The notes under the pieces were generated by a model, which saw only the letters and a program-made list of their open reading frames with translations, was not told where the DNA came from and did not search any database. A program made the position numbers and the translations under genes. 64,000 nt of DNA from Haemonchus contortus (lineage: Eukaryota; Nematoda; Chromadorea; Rhabditida; Trichostrongylidae): positions 46,148,942 to 46,212,941 of the forward strand of contig LS997566.1 of the NCBI GenBank assembly GCA_000469685.2. Direction: 5' to 3'. Positions within the stretch are counted from its first letter, which is position 1; each line of letters opens with the position of its first letter. Positions 11,724 to 24,182 of this stretch are shown here, piece after piece.

Positions 11724-12220
11724 ATGTCGCTCCACTTCTTAGTCTTTCTGGCACTTTTCGGTCTCGTGGGAGCGTCACTGCGACTCAAAAGACATTCCTC
11801 TTCACCAGGCTTTCAAGATCACTCCCGAGATCAAGCCTCAAAACCACAGGAGCGTTGGAGTCGGCAGACCAATATGCAGCAGTACTACGGCCCATATTAC
11901 TCGTTCAACCCTTATTATTCACAGTATTCGTCCAACCATTATTATTCACAGTATTATCAGCCTGCCATCTACAGAAGTTACTCTCAATACAACTATCCCA
12001 GTCGTTATTATGGCAATTCTCAATCATCAGGGTATGTGACACCAACGACCATTTCACTTTTTGGTTGCTCCAATTCAGCTGGGTGGAACTGAAATTTCGA
12101 AAAAAATCGCGTTTCAGAGGTGGACTTCAAATGGACAGATGGGGAAATCGGTACGTGATGCTTGGGAGCCTCCGAATTAACGTCACCTGTAAATCTCGCG
12201 GCTGTCCTGGAAAGAAATAA
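11724..12220 (+). CDS. secreted Tyr-rich protein B, 136 residues
   Basis: Exon 1 is 11724-12031 (GG|GTATGT) and exon 2 is 12118-12220 (after GTTTCAG). The second exon is 103 nt, exactly as in gene A. The signal peptide is MSLHFLVFLALFGLVGAS, followed by LRLKRHSSSPGFQ, which aligns with gene A. A shorter Tyr-rich region (YYSFNPYYSQYSSNHYYSQY) follows, and a conserved tail ends in NVTCKSRGCPGKK. I chose the ATG at 11724 over an upstream frame start because the signal peptide and the promoter block match gene A. The repeat region is much shorter than in A, as expected for a fast-evolving low-complexity domain. Confidence 0.75.
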
Positions 12221-13865
12221 TTTTATAATGGAATAGAGTAGGTGAGCTGGATTAACTGGACATACCAATGGTCTTTAGGATGTTGTACATTTTAATTTTG
12301 GGGCCATAATAACTGTGTGTATTATTAGGTTTGCTGTTTATCTTGTATGTAGCATTTATAATTTATGAGATGGTTAGAGGGAACCTTTTCTGGTTTTCTG
12401 TGCCGTCTACACAATTTATGTCTCAATTTTCGAAGCGATACTGTACCATATTAGTGTTTTTACTCGAAAGTTGTATACTATAATATTTCCCACTATTCGC
12501 TCGAAGGAGCAGTCCATCACGATTTTGAGGTGTCTTTTTCGAACTTAAATAACGGTAGAGTTGGTGCAGAGTAGCGCATCAGTAGCGAACGGCTGGCGTT
12601 AGTGAGCAAAAAGTCTAAATTGCCTTCCACTGTCGCCAGGGGGTTTGGACCCAGAAAGACAAACTGTTTGATTTTTCAGCATACGTGCTCCATTGTGAAC
12701 TGTGCAGCACCTACAAGGCCATCAGAACACGGCCACTTTCGAACGTGGAATACGATGGAGACAATCTTTGAACCCTTATTGCTACCCAACTAGGACGTTT
12801 CTCGACCCGACAACGGTCCTCCAGCGACCAGAGATTCGTTCCAGTAGAAAATCGCAGATGCCGTGTTTTATCGCGGATTATGCCCCTCTCTCACTATAGG
12901 GAGAATGTGTCGTCATATATGTTTTGGTTTCCATAACTACCGTTCAATCCACTTAATAAGCACTGCTTTACCTACTGCCATGACTACTGGAAAATCTACT
13001 ATTTGGTGAATAATACTGTATGTAATTAGTAGTAACCATTAATATTCATTTCTCTGTAAACGTAGAATTTGTACAAATGTGTTAAATAAAAATGAATAGA
13101 AAGTAATAAAATCGCGCTGATTTGTGTGGGAAGTATCCGCCGAAAGCTTCGGAACGGCCCAAATTTCTCCCGAGTTTTCCCAATGCTTCCACTGGGGTTT
13201 CTAAGTAAGGACACTGCTCACGCTACCCCGCATAACATTTCCGACCACGACTTATTTGCGTATTCAATCATGTAATGACCCTATTGTCTACCCATATTCA
13301 ACACGCACTTATCCACGAGCTTTAATTTGGCCACTCAGTTACTGAAACCCAATGAAACTTGTGTCAGGCATTTGGACTTGGAGACCCCTCTAAGCTGTTC
13401 TGGACTCACCTCCTTCACAACCGAAACAAAACGGTCGAAGATTAGCCAGAAATGGTCAACCGATGGCGACATCACCAAAATCTTCTGGCAATGAGTGGAC
13501 AAGGTAGCGTTCTCTCGTAGAAGTCCTATAGAAGGTTCCCGAAAATTCCTGGGGAACTAACATTATGTGTGAGGGTCATTGTGAAGTTTAATGGGGTTTT
13601 ATTATATGGTATAGTAAGTTTACAAACGGCAAATTCCACTAGCATTTCATAGAGCCAGAAATATAAAAGTATATAAATACCAGTAGGGCGCTAGGCTTAC
13701 GCCCTCATTCCTCCTTTTAACAAAGTAATTAGAAATGTAGTGAGGAAGGAGGAGGGTATCGTTTTTATTCAACCCAGAGGGCTTGAGTGCATAGAAGGAC
13801 GGGTAAGTAAGGACGACGTTACCTGTGCTTCGAGTCGGTTCTGGGCGAATAAAATAGTTTTTACC

Positions 13866-13980
13866 TAAGCCTCAGGAGAGGTGGGGTTGAGAAGATTACC
13901 TCGTGAAAAGAGCTATGATGGGGTATGAGAAGAATATTCAACTGACTCACCCACCCCGGTGTTCCTTTCCTCCTGAAGCT
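13866..13980. repeat. hairpin repeat family H, copy 2
   Basis: The ends AAGCCTCAGGAG... and ...CTCCTGAAGCT are inverted. The interior shares GATTACCTCGTG and CTCACCCACCCCGG with the copies near 5.1 and 50.3 kb. Confidence 0.55.
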
Positions 13981-14239
13981 CAGATCAAAAAACTGTATGT
14001 TCTCGGCTAAGAGACGTTCCTGAGCACAATTGTGGGCTAATCTCCTCATCTGCACTCTTGCATTCAGTGTTGAAGAAAAAACGGAGGTCTTCTGAGTGCA
14101 CATTGTCACTTCCGATTTTTGTATAGACATAGATATCACGATGCTAGTACAGATCGAAATCTTAGTTTTGAAGTACCAACTCAATTCCACATTACTCTCT
14201 TCACTCCGCAGTGCTCACTCTATTCCATTAACCCACCCA

Positions 14240-14410
14240 CCAATTTAATGCTTTATATATAAGAAGGAAATGTGGGGTAGAGCTGGGTTTTCTATATCAC
14301 TATCTTTATCGTAATAACTAAGTTTTGCAGACGGACCGACCGACAAACGGACAAACACACAAACCGACAAACCGACACACTAAATTAGTGCTTTATAAAT
14401 AAGAGGAATT
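14240..14410. repeat. dispersed repeat with ACCGACAA-type minisatellite, copy 1
   Basis: It shares GAGCTGGGTTTTCTATATCA, CTATCTTTATCGTAAT and a run of CCGACAAAC-like units with 30020-30205. Both copies end in TGCTTTATAAAT(A/G)AGAG. Confidence 0.7.
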
Positions 14411-14504
14411 CTTCTAGATCGTTGTTAACTATTCTTAAACACTATTCCCTCTATCATATCTGCCGTATCAACCCTTTTCCGCCCATGTCAGTCAACCAAG
14501 TGTT

Positions 14505-14860
14505 TGAAGTGGATTCCGGTAGATTTCCGCCTCTTCTCTTTCCGTCGGCCAGCACGATGTGTTGGATTGATTTGACATTTGATACGGCAGGCAAGAGAGT
14601 GTTCCCTGGCTCTCTGATTTTGCTTCGAGTGCTTATCGTTGGGTTTAGGCTTAGCCTCAGGCAGTTTATCCGATTGATTGAAGTGGGTTCCGGCAGATTT
14701 CCGTTTCCGCCTCTTCTCACCCCGTCGGCCAGCCGCGTTGTGTTAGATTGATTTGACATTTGATAGAGCACGCAAAGCGGTGTTACCCTGGCTCTCTGGC
14801 TTTTCTTCGAAAGCTTTTGCTTAGGCTTAGGCTTAGACTCGGGCAGTTCGTCTAATTTTA
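14505..14860. repeat. tandem duplication, unit about 180 bp, with short TTAGGC run
   Basis: GAAGTGGATTCCGGTAGATT (14505) recurs as GAAGTGGGTTCCGGCAGATT (14680). Both units contain CGTCGGCCAGC, GATTGATTTGACATTTGATA and CCTGGCTCTCTG. Positions 14821-14836 read TTAGGCTTAGGCTTAG, the nematode telomere unit. Confidence 0.7.
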
Positions 14861-16025
14861 GAGAATATTCGGTAACCAGGGTCTGGGAAGACGAATAGTT
14901 GTACCGCCAAGAGGGGCCTCCTTAGCGCTTTCCAGTTTTTTCACTAGTTATCAAATTAAATCATCAAACCTTAATACAAATTATTGAAATCAACTGAATT
15001 ATTGATCCTTGGGCGAATTTTCTGCTCTCAAGGATGACATTGTGACCACAATCTCAACGTACTATGGAATCTGCTTGCATTTGAGACAACCGTTTCGACT
15101 TTCCCTCGATTACGGTCAATGAGGGTTCGACAGCAGGACATTGTTGACATTAAATACAGTTTATAGTCAGAGATAGTAAAACCGCGAAAGTGTGAAATGG
15201 GCGGGGTCAAAGTGATCAATATTGCGCGAGCAGTGTTCGCGTGCAATTCATAGGTCCTTGACCCTGCTTATTGCATCTCTCTGCGAACATCATCCATCTT
15301 GCTTACTACTTCAACAAAACCACTCTCTAGCTGGGTTCTTCAGGAAGTAGGAAAGGCCAATCGATTCGGGACTTGAACTCGGGAAAACCACGTCATCGAT
15401 GGGCGTCCTTGCAAACTTCTCGCCTTTCAGCGCGTTCGATTTCGCCTTTCCTTTTAGTTTCACAGTTTTCGATTTGCAAGAGCTCTCTTTAAAGTAGTTC
15501 GTTTATACTTTTCGTATGTCTTTTCGGAAAATAGGACCCTGATATTTTATTTTAGCGAAAATTCCTGAGTAAAGCTGAGTAACTTGATTGGCACTATTCC
15601 AAGTTCCTATTTAGCTAATGTTTCATTTACTTTTAGCATCTAAAACTAATCTAAAATTTAGTATTGATCATATTACTGGCCATAACTCTTAACAAACAGC
15701 ATCATCAGGGCCAATCAATAGTGACGGACAGCCAGCCAACCTGCAGACGGCCGCGCTTATGAATATTTCACAGCCTTCTACATTGTTTACCTATGTCTGC
15801 CGTTCTACAATGTTAACTTTTGTTTACATCACAATTTTGATAAAATGTACGTACAGTTGTTAATCTACAAAACCACCTTCTAACTTTTCTACACCTTTTA
15901 TTCATCGCTATGCAACATCTGGAACCCTTTAGCGTTTTCTTTTTTCTTCTTTCTTTTCTCTGCCTCCTCATTCCCTTGAGATTTCGAAAACCTGTAGTTT
16001 TTTTCTTTTCTCTTATTTTTTTCTC

Positions 16026-17449
16026 GATCGCATCTAAAAATATAGGCGACTCTCCGGCGCGTGTCGCGTGCGTGTCTCTTGGCCCATTGCCAAATGTGGT
16101 AAATTCACCTCGGCTAGTTATTTCACTAATCAACGCCTAGGAATACGTGTATAACACATCTTTGCGCATCCTACTGCAACCGCTTAATGTATCTTGAAGG
16201 TGTTGGTGAGGCTGACTTGCTTGGGAGATTAGTTATGCTCCTAGGCGCTTCACTCTTATAGACACCTTCAGCGTTTGAGTGCCCTCCTTGTATGGATAAG
16301 TTGTTCTACTTCCTTTTACCCCGATGCCGTAATAGCAGCCTCATAGATAAACTTTAGGTAGAGTCGTTTGATTAGATGAGAAGTTAGATCGCTATGAGAG
16401 TTCTAGAATAGCCATATAGAGCATGCAATGCAATGATAAATTTAGGAGAACAAGAGAGATTCCTCATCGATGGGTGATCTGCTACCACATTTACTCTGCA
16501 GAGCAAGATAAATGTGGGAGAGTGGAAATGATTGCGGATCTATTTGATTGCCCCAAAAAACTATCGTAGGATTAGTGAAATGCCACGGATGAGGCTCATG
16601 CGATGAAGTTATTGGAGTCTCTGTAGAGCCATTGAGATAAAGAAAAGAAATTGCAAGGTGGATCAAAGTTAGAAGACTAGTGTATGTGGGGTGATAAGGA
16701 GGATAAGTGGACGAATGAGATTGGATTCAAATGGGTCTTATCCCCAATACCCACTCTTTTTATCTCGTTTTTTCAGGTTTCCAGTAGTTGAGCAGACCGA
16801 TTACACATTTTCATTTCAACAATAACTCACGCATGTTGTTCGCCTTTTGAGATCATAAGATCAGAACATGTTTTCCGCCTTTTAGAGTCATGACACAGTG
16901 CATGAGTTAAGGCGGTAGGAATCACAAGTGTTGGGTGTGAGGAAATCGCTAGATCTCTATGGAAGGGCAAATGACTTTCTTGTTTTCGAAGTGGAGTAGA
17001 GGGTTTACAATACTTCAGTTTGTAAAAGCCACTACGACACTCGAAAACGGGAGAACCAAAGTCAAGGGTTGTATCTGTTCCTACTGTGGTGGTTGAATCT
17101 ACATTAAGTCAAAACCGAAACCAACTTTCACTCCTGAAAGAGCTTGAATAAGAATAAGCAGTTGTCAGCGGCATCTAACGAGCAATGCAGGGAGTATGGC
17201 GAATCATTGAATAGGAAGAGGTGTTAGCCGCGACTATTGAAGAGCTTAGAAGCATATGTAAGCTCCTAAGTGAGCCAGAACGTTAAGGAATAACAGTGAG
17301 GTGATCATATGGACGTGTTTCATATGTATTCCTGTAGCAATCAGTAGTGAAATACCTTCAGTCTAGGAGAGTATACCTCATTTGGCAATGGGACAAGAGA
17401 CACGCACGCGACACGCGCCGGAGAGTCGCCTATATTTTTAGATGCGATC
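16026..17449. repeat. 1.4-kb interval bounded by near-identical 71-bp inverted repeats
   Basis: The left arm (16026-16096) reads inward GATCGCATCTAAAAATATAG ... CATTGCCAAATG. The right arm (17379-17449) is its reverse complement with about one difference (GGCCC against GTCCC). The interior is not palindromic and has no supported gene. It could be a mobile element with terminal inverted repeats or two insertions in opposite orientation. Confidence 0.6.
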
Positions 17450-18472
17450 TTTTTTCTCTACCTCCCTTCCTTGCGTTCAGAAATGTGTAGCTTTTTTCGA
17501 CTTTCTTTGATCTTCCTCTTACTTTAGTTAGATAGTAGCGATAAGGCTTATCAGAGCTGGCAATTAGCCACCCAACAATAAGGTGGTCTGCTACAAAAAA
17601 TTGTTTACCTTCGAGTTATAACGACTATGTTGGGTGGAGAAGGGAAGGGGCGGGGGACATCTGCCTAGCACGTTCTAGAATTACTTTTCAGCATTTTTGC
17701 GTTTTTTATTCCTTGAAAGGCCTTTAGGCGTTTGGAAAGTCTCTGGTGAAAAAGTCCCATCGAGTTTTCTTAGCTTTCCCCTGTTTTTATAGGAATGTGT
17801 ATGTTTTGTTTTCAAATTCCTTTCTGCAGTATCAACTTGATCTGAGCGATTTCTCCTCTCTTCATACCTTTGTACCCACTTGTTTACCTTCCCGTTGAAG
17901 TTTCCCAGAGTGAATCATTTCCTCCACTTTGTATGATACAGCTAATGTTGACTAAAATGAGAACTACATGAAATCATAATCTCTGGTGAAACAAATCTTT
18001 TGTTAACTCCCAATCTGTTCCTTATATGTTGCCTCAAACATTCGTATCTTCTCAACCAAAGAGAATATCAATTAAGAACGGGATTTCATTCGATGCAATC
18101 ACCCATTAGTCATTTTGTGCCCATTTTTACGGGCGTAGCTAACCTAATAGGTCGACTTAGCTAGTCTTTGGTATAATATAATGAATTTCTTCTAAGTATT
18201 CACTTGGAGACTCTTCTGAAGATTGATGGTATTTTCTTTGATTTTGTTAATGTTTTTGAATGTGCTTTTGTATTTCTATTGCATTCAGCATTTAAAAGAA
18301 AAATTCTGTTCAAACTCAAGGCTGATCAGCTCGATTCGAGAAGTTTCCCTTTTATGTCACCATCAGTTGCTGGCTCGCTACATTGTGCATCTGGATTATT
18401 GCATCCTTTTTTGACAGCATTATATCAAAGGCAACATTCCAGAACGTCACTGACATCGACACAAAAACGAGT

Positions 18473-20690
18473 ATGGTGTATATTTTAGTTGATTTAGAGA
18501 ATCAAGCTCAATTGTCAGATGTGGTGACTTTTTTGGTAGGTGGAACATTCTCAGAAGTTCGTATCTTTGACATATATGCACTTTTTATATTTCAGCTTTC
18601 ACGATCCTACAATGTTTTCCATGTAAACAATGACAATCCCTGTCCAAAATGCAGTATGCGGGAGAATCGTGAGTATCTCTGTGTTCATTTCATTTTGAGT
18701 TTTAAACGGTAGTGCCTCCACATCAATGGGGTCCGCTCTGGGGGTTGTCAGCTCCTAATTGAGCGGGTGATGTGTGAGTAAGTCATAGGCGACGGAGAGT
18801 TGAAACGTCGCTCTTTGACGAGTTTTCGAAAAAAACGTTGAGGGGAAAGATGTTGATACCGCAAGGACCAAATCTGTTCGGTTAAACTTGACTTCTCTTA
18901 TACGATGTGTCGGTCTGCAGAGTAACATCTATTGTCAAACAATATTTTAGTGTTGCTTCAAACTTTTTCTATTTCTAATTTAGGCAACACGGCTCGGACA
19001 CCTTCGTTACCAGTGGTAGAGCCACCACAAAGTGCAACCGTCGAAGTTGCAAATCTGTCTACTCCCTGTTCATCCCAGTCACCAGTTCCCATAGAGAGAC
19101 CGTCCAGACACTCACAAACTTCTTCACCGCCATCGGAAGGCAGTCAATATTCTCCTATCTCGTTAACAGGTCCAGAATTCCACACGGAGCTCACTGTAGC
19201 CACAAGTTCAATGGAACCTATTATTCGCTATGATGAACCTGAACCACCACCGTCAACCAGCAATAATACCAGCAATAATTCTTTACCGTTGTTCAGCTTC
19301 GATCGCGTAGAACTGAAGCCCGAAGTGAGCATCATGAACAGATCATTTGTGAGTATTTTCATCTTAACAGTTCGGTTCAACTTTCTCGTTTTTTCATACA
19401 GCAGCGGAAAAGGCCCAGCGGGTCGATAATTTGAATTGATTTCTTTGTTCATGAAAAATGACGAAAAAGTCACTAATAGCGGTACAGTGTAGTATAAATT
19501 TCTCATTAGATTTTTTGGATTTTGTTGCTGGATGTACAAACTTGCTAGAACTTAAGATCCTAATATTTCATGTTTTTTTAAATTCTTGTCTCTTTTATTT
19601 CTTTACTTCTTTTTTAATTCTATATATATTTTATCAATAAGCTTTGCCTAACAATTGTAGCATGGCTTATCTGCAGAAACTAAATGTTCTGATGTTGCCA
19701 GGATTCATGGTTTACAAGTGGCAATATGGGGAGGCGTGAACGTCGAAAATCTGAGGAACTACCGGACGCTAGGCCGAGTACTATGAAATCATTGAAATCA
19801 TTGTCCAAGTCTCAAGACTTCAACGACGCCACTGAAGGTGAGAGAGTCACAATTTAGATTTTTCTGTGACAATTTACTGCAAACTGTTTATTTTTCCGTT
19901 TCTGAATACTTTCACCTTATCTACTGGTGAACTACCTTTTCACGGTTTAGCTGAGATGTGGGCTTCGACAAGCAAATTGATCAAGAAACAAAATCTTGGT
20001 AATACTGCTCATTGTCGTGTGAGTATTTTCTTCAATCTCTTTTTTTGAGAATTTTTCCAGAATTTCTTTAGACAACTTTCCTACGGTCACCGATTGTTTT
20101 TTTTCTAATGTACCTACTTTTTTAGAGATGCAAATGGTCAGTTCAGGCGAACTTGGTTCGCATTAGAAAGCATGTGAATAATGTTCATATGCGATTCAAC
20201 AGGTGAATACTTTCACAGCAGCTCTGACTAGAAACGAAAAATGTATTCTTTGGTACGACTTTCCAGCTTTCCACACTCAATCGATTTTAAGGTTCCGTTG
20301 TAATTACTGCTCTGAAAAGTTTGTGCATCAAACGAAAGCAGAAAGGCATCAACGTTCGCAGCATTTCGGTCGCAATATTCCAATCATCCGATTGCCGTAC
20401 GTTTTTTTACCATACATCCATGCTTTTTGTGAAGGGTTCTGTGGGAAATTTTCGTAGGTTATGGGGCAGAGGTTGCCAAAAATTGTTACAATGGACAGGG
20501 GGCTCATGAAAGTGAAGACAAGTTGCGAGTCCGCGAGTAGACTGATTTTGGTATTCTTCGTTGCCCTTGAAGCTTTTAATAGAGTAATATTCTTCCTTCT
20601 TCTGAGTGTTTTTGATATTGCAGATGGACTCTTGAGGAAAAGTTCGAAATCGAAAAGACAATGATCGAATGTTTTGGTTTCGTCGTCTAA
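18473..20690 (+). CDS. two-C2H2-finger nuclear protein, 317 residues, eight exons
   Basis: The exons are 18473-18535, 18596-18668, 18984-19348, 19702-19837, 19951-20018, 20126-20202, 20292-20396 and 20624-20690. Every junction has GT/AG ends and matching phase, giving 954 nt. The N-terminus is MVYILVDLENQ, a hydrophobic strand followed by D-x-E-N, then CPKC at residues 37-40. A Pro/Ser-rich linker fills about 50-165, then a basic stretch (MGRRERRKSEE). Finger 1 is C234-x2-C237-x13-H251-x4-H256 and finger 2 is C264-x2-C267-x12-H280-x4-H285. It ends EKFEIEKTMIECFGFVV. It likely binds nucleic acid. The start resembles NYN/PIN-type nuclease domains, but only one motif is visible. I chose the start because the exon has no upstream ATG in frame. 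Confidence 0.75.
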
Positions 20691-23600
20691 CAGCCTTTTC
20701 GGGTGAGATTGTCGTTGAATTTCCGATCATTAATGTGTTTTTCATTTCCAATTTCGTGCTTGCCTAGCGGATCAGTAATTCGCGTATCAAGTTGTAATGC
20801 ATAACTCAAACAGTACTGCTGCTGTACTGTTTTATGATGAAGACGTTACGAGTCAGGCAATTACCCCGATATTTGTTTGAAGGCGCCTGTCCTACTTTGT
20901 GCAAGAGTAAGAATCTGCAAGAACCATCAACGACGATGGTCTATGAATCCACAATCGATAACCGGCGACAAGCCTTTTTTCTTCAAGAATTTTTCTGAAG
21001 AACTTTCTTGTCATTTTGCGTAAACCTTGTACGGCCATACGCAAATTGTGGATTCACCCACATACCTTCGTAGGGTGTATTCCACTCCTATCATATCTCT
21101 CCCATCCCTTCCCCCTTACTTCTGGGTTTCCTCCCGGTAAGGAGTGGTTAGAGCTTGAGATGTTAGGTTTTCTACAGAGCTATCTTTTCATGGAAAATCT
21201 TTGTTAATGATTTTTACTTGTTATAGATAACATTGTTTATTTAACGGTTACATATGTTTACGCTAGTGATCTGCTTTTGACCATAATATTTTTTCTCGTT
21301 GTTGTACATAATTGACTCGACTTGAAGTAATCTATCATTCCATTTGTACTTGCAAATTACCTTTCCTTTCCTTCTAATTTCATTTATTACGGCGAACGGT
21401 TCTGACTAATAATACAGTTGAACGTGTAATGCTTTGGTTGTTGAAGAGCGTGATTCTGTTGTGAAGTTTACCACTAGTTCTGTTTTTTTTTAACTTCGCT
21501 GTTTTCTAAATGTTATTTGCGATAAATTTTTTATTGGCTTATATAGAAATGATGTATACGTTTAGATGAGAGCATTGGTAAGAGGAGAAACAATGAAGGT
21601 GATACAATTGAAGTGAAAACACTAGGATAGCAGTGAGATTAAACTTAGTAATTGAGCATTTATTTACTTATTTGTTTATTGACATAAGCATCATTAGTCC
21701 CGGGCAAATCCGTAATTGCAGTACGCACAAGTTATTTGAGACTGGTGTAGCTAAGGGAGGGCATCGAATTAATACCAACTATAGGGAACACCAAAGGCCA
21801 AGGTATCCCGATTAGAGAGTCTTCAAAGGCCTTAAATGTTCCCTTCAGCTTGTTTTGATACGATGCTTCCAAGCCTATGAGATTCCGATGCAAATTTTCC
21901 AATTTTAGAGAAATACAACGCTTTGTACAGTGTACTATAACAAAGCTTACGTTTTGTAAATATCAACAATTACAGCCTTCGAGGGCCTTGTAATTTATAG
22001 AAACACGCAAAAAAACAGCCTCAATTAAGTACAATTCATTTGCTGAAAGGGAGCGAGTAGAAAAAATCCTGGAAGTTGCTATCAGGAGCCAATCTCACTG
22101 TAGCTGTCCAGAAATACCACACTATTATGTGGATCAAGCAACCCGATTAAAATTTGCATAGCTGTTAATGACGTTGATTCAATGAATGTTTGGATGAATG
22201 CCAGTATTTTTATCCAGCGCAGTATCTAGTCCGGCATGTGATCCATATATGATTGTTACGACTGCCTGCGTAGGTATTTCCCCATCTGTCACGGGTTGTT
22301 CCTCTGAATAAGAAAAAATTGTTAACATTGGTAACGATATGTGAGAACACCAAATTCCTACAGTATGACTGATCACCGTTGAATGGCCCGAATGCATCCA
22401 CGACCACAGGAACAAAGATTCTGCGTATTTTCTTGGTCCCGCCGTCCCTCATCCTATCCCCTTAACCCATACATGGCTTGCAGTAGCCAGCCCATGTGCA
22501 AGTCAGTGCTACTATACCTCCAGACGAATCTGGTACTGATTAATCGCACCCGGAGAGATGGAGTGCTTGGCTGGCCTGGGCGAGTACCGTCCTGTGATTC
22601 AATCCTGGGTCCATACATGCAATAGTGCACCACATTACCCTACGCCATCTCTGCAGTTCAGGAAGACACTTCTACGGATTGCGGTCGCTTTGGATCTCCT
22701 TGCCCCACGATAAGAATAGAAATCGATTAAGAGGCGTTTCCCAAAGTGACTGATTAATGCGGTCATGTCTTATGCTCGATCCTTCAACATTCCACGCTCC
22801 GTTCTACGGCTGGTAGCGTACCCATTACTCAAATTTCGTGTCCACATTCGTCATAACGAGAAGATATGCATATCTCCGTTATTAGCATAATCTCTGATTA
22901 ATTGATGACATAATAGGTAACTGAAATCATCAATCATCAGCGTCTTTGCGGACAATGGGTAAGATATGTAGAGCCGAGAAAATCTCAACGAACACTTATC
23001 GGACCGAATGATCTGTGTTGACCGGTCAAAAACACCTACGTAATGGAACCCACGGTTGAACCCCTTACGAAAAATTGTAAATAATTAAGCTGATCGATTA
23101 TTAATTTTCTTCGTTTCTCGCAGAGCAGCATCGCAATAGGAAAAATTATAAATAGTTAAACTTATAAAGCTAAGTTTTCTACGTGTGGTTTTGTAGCTTT
23201 GCAAGAAAAATTTGCACTGGTCTAGTCAGCAAACGGTATTTAACATACTCTTATTGGGGTGCTAGCTTTTTTTTTGAACTAACAAAATTTTGTTTGCTAA
23301 AGATAGTTTGGAAAATGGAGACTGAAGAATCGGTCTGGAACATGTAAGTTGATGGCAGAGCGCGCTACAGTAAAATCATTCAAATCCGGTAATGTGAAAT
23401 GGAGTGTGATACGGGCTTAAGATTGCGCCACGCACTATTTTTCGTTCAGAATGGTACGAGCATTTTGAAGCTTCGAGAGAATTTTGACCGATGCAAAAAC
23501 TCTTTGCACATGTGCAAGCGAATGAAATGAAGAGATTAAAGATTTTCTTTGCATCGTGATGATTCTATGAGAATCTCAGAGTCTAAGAGATGGTAAGTAA

Positions 23601-23807
23601 CAGCTTGGAAGGTCGAAGACAGAGCTTTTTCGTTTTATGTTTTTTTTTATGATTTTTACAGCGCTCTATCCTAGTGGCTCTATTCCTGCGGGACTACCAG
23701 GTGAGAAAAAAATATCCGACATGAAAAAAATTTAAACTGAAGGCAAGTTCGATTTTGAGCTCCTGGAGCGGAACTAAATATTTTTCTTACATATTTTTCA
23801 TTGAAGC
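20691..23807. other. intergenic, with a decayed retroelement-like stretch
   Basis: No supported gene. On the minus strand at about 22200-22640 open frames read KKIRRIFVPVVVDAFGPFN, weakly like the C-terminal end of a non-LTR reverse transcriptase, but stops break it and the match is by eye only. A possible plus-strand micro-exon at 23662-23700 (LYPSGSIPAGLP) has good splice sites but no partner. Confidence 0.35.
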
Positions 23808-24182
23808 CTACCTATGATTCTGAAAGAATCGCGAATATCCGTAATTATTGGAGTTGTAGTATGTAGAGGATCGCGAATATGCATAGTTATAGGGAGTATA
23901 CTGAGAATAATAGCCGTAATAAGGAGCGGCTGAACGGTATTGCTGCGGCCACGAGTACAGAGGCGGTTGCCGGTAGTAGTAAGCTTGTCGCATCGTTGGT
24001 TGATAATATGGTATCCTGTAGTAGGTATACGGTGAATATCGGTGCTGAGTAGGTGTAGAGTAAGAGAATGAGTTGTACGACTGGCATCCATGCCCAAATT
24101 TGGAGTCAGCAACCATACAAATAACTGCTGCTGCAAAGGCCTGTAGGGAACTGAAGATGGCCGTAGAAAAATTCAGACGCAT
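23808..24182 (-). CDS. secreted Tyr-rich protein C, 124 residues
   Basis: A single open frame starts at ATG 24182 with a signal peptide (FSSLQAFAAAVICMVA). Then comes a Tyr-rich body (YSPYTYYRIPYYQP, YYGYYSQYTPYNYAY, TYYNSNNYGYS). It ends NHR before TAG. The last codons read CAT AG|GTAGGC, a possible donor, so a second exon could replace the stop; one candidate lies near 23770 but is not convincing. It resembles genes A and B at 9-12 kb in signal peptide plus Tyr-rich body. It lacks their KRHS segment and their CKSRGCPGKK tail, so it may be a divergent relative or a convergent composition. Confidence 0.6.
   Translation of the reverse strand: MRLNFSTAIFSSLQAFAAAVICMVADSKFGHGCQSYNSFSYSTPTQHRYSPYTYYRIPYYQPTMRQAYYYRQPPLYSWPQQYRSAAPYYGYYSQYTPYNYAYSRSSTYYNSNNYGYSRFFQNHR

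Larger units (their letters stand above)
12221..18472. other. long gene-free region rich in repeats
   Basis: No supported exon chain was found. It contains an M2 fragment at about 12620-12760, hairpin H copy 2 (13866-13980), a minisatellite-bearing repeat (14240-14410), a two-copy tandem duplication with a short TTAGGC run (14505-14860), and a pair of 71-bp inverted repeats (16026-16096 and 17379-17449). Confidence 0.5.

Noticed and set aside
22200..22640. Non-LTR retrotransposon remnant
   Set aside because: Only one short motif resembles a reverse transcriptase end, and stops break the frame. It is noted only in the spacer entry.
23662..23700. Collagen-like micro-exon (PSGSIPAGLPG)
   Set aside because: Good splice sites, but no neighbouring exon in phase.
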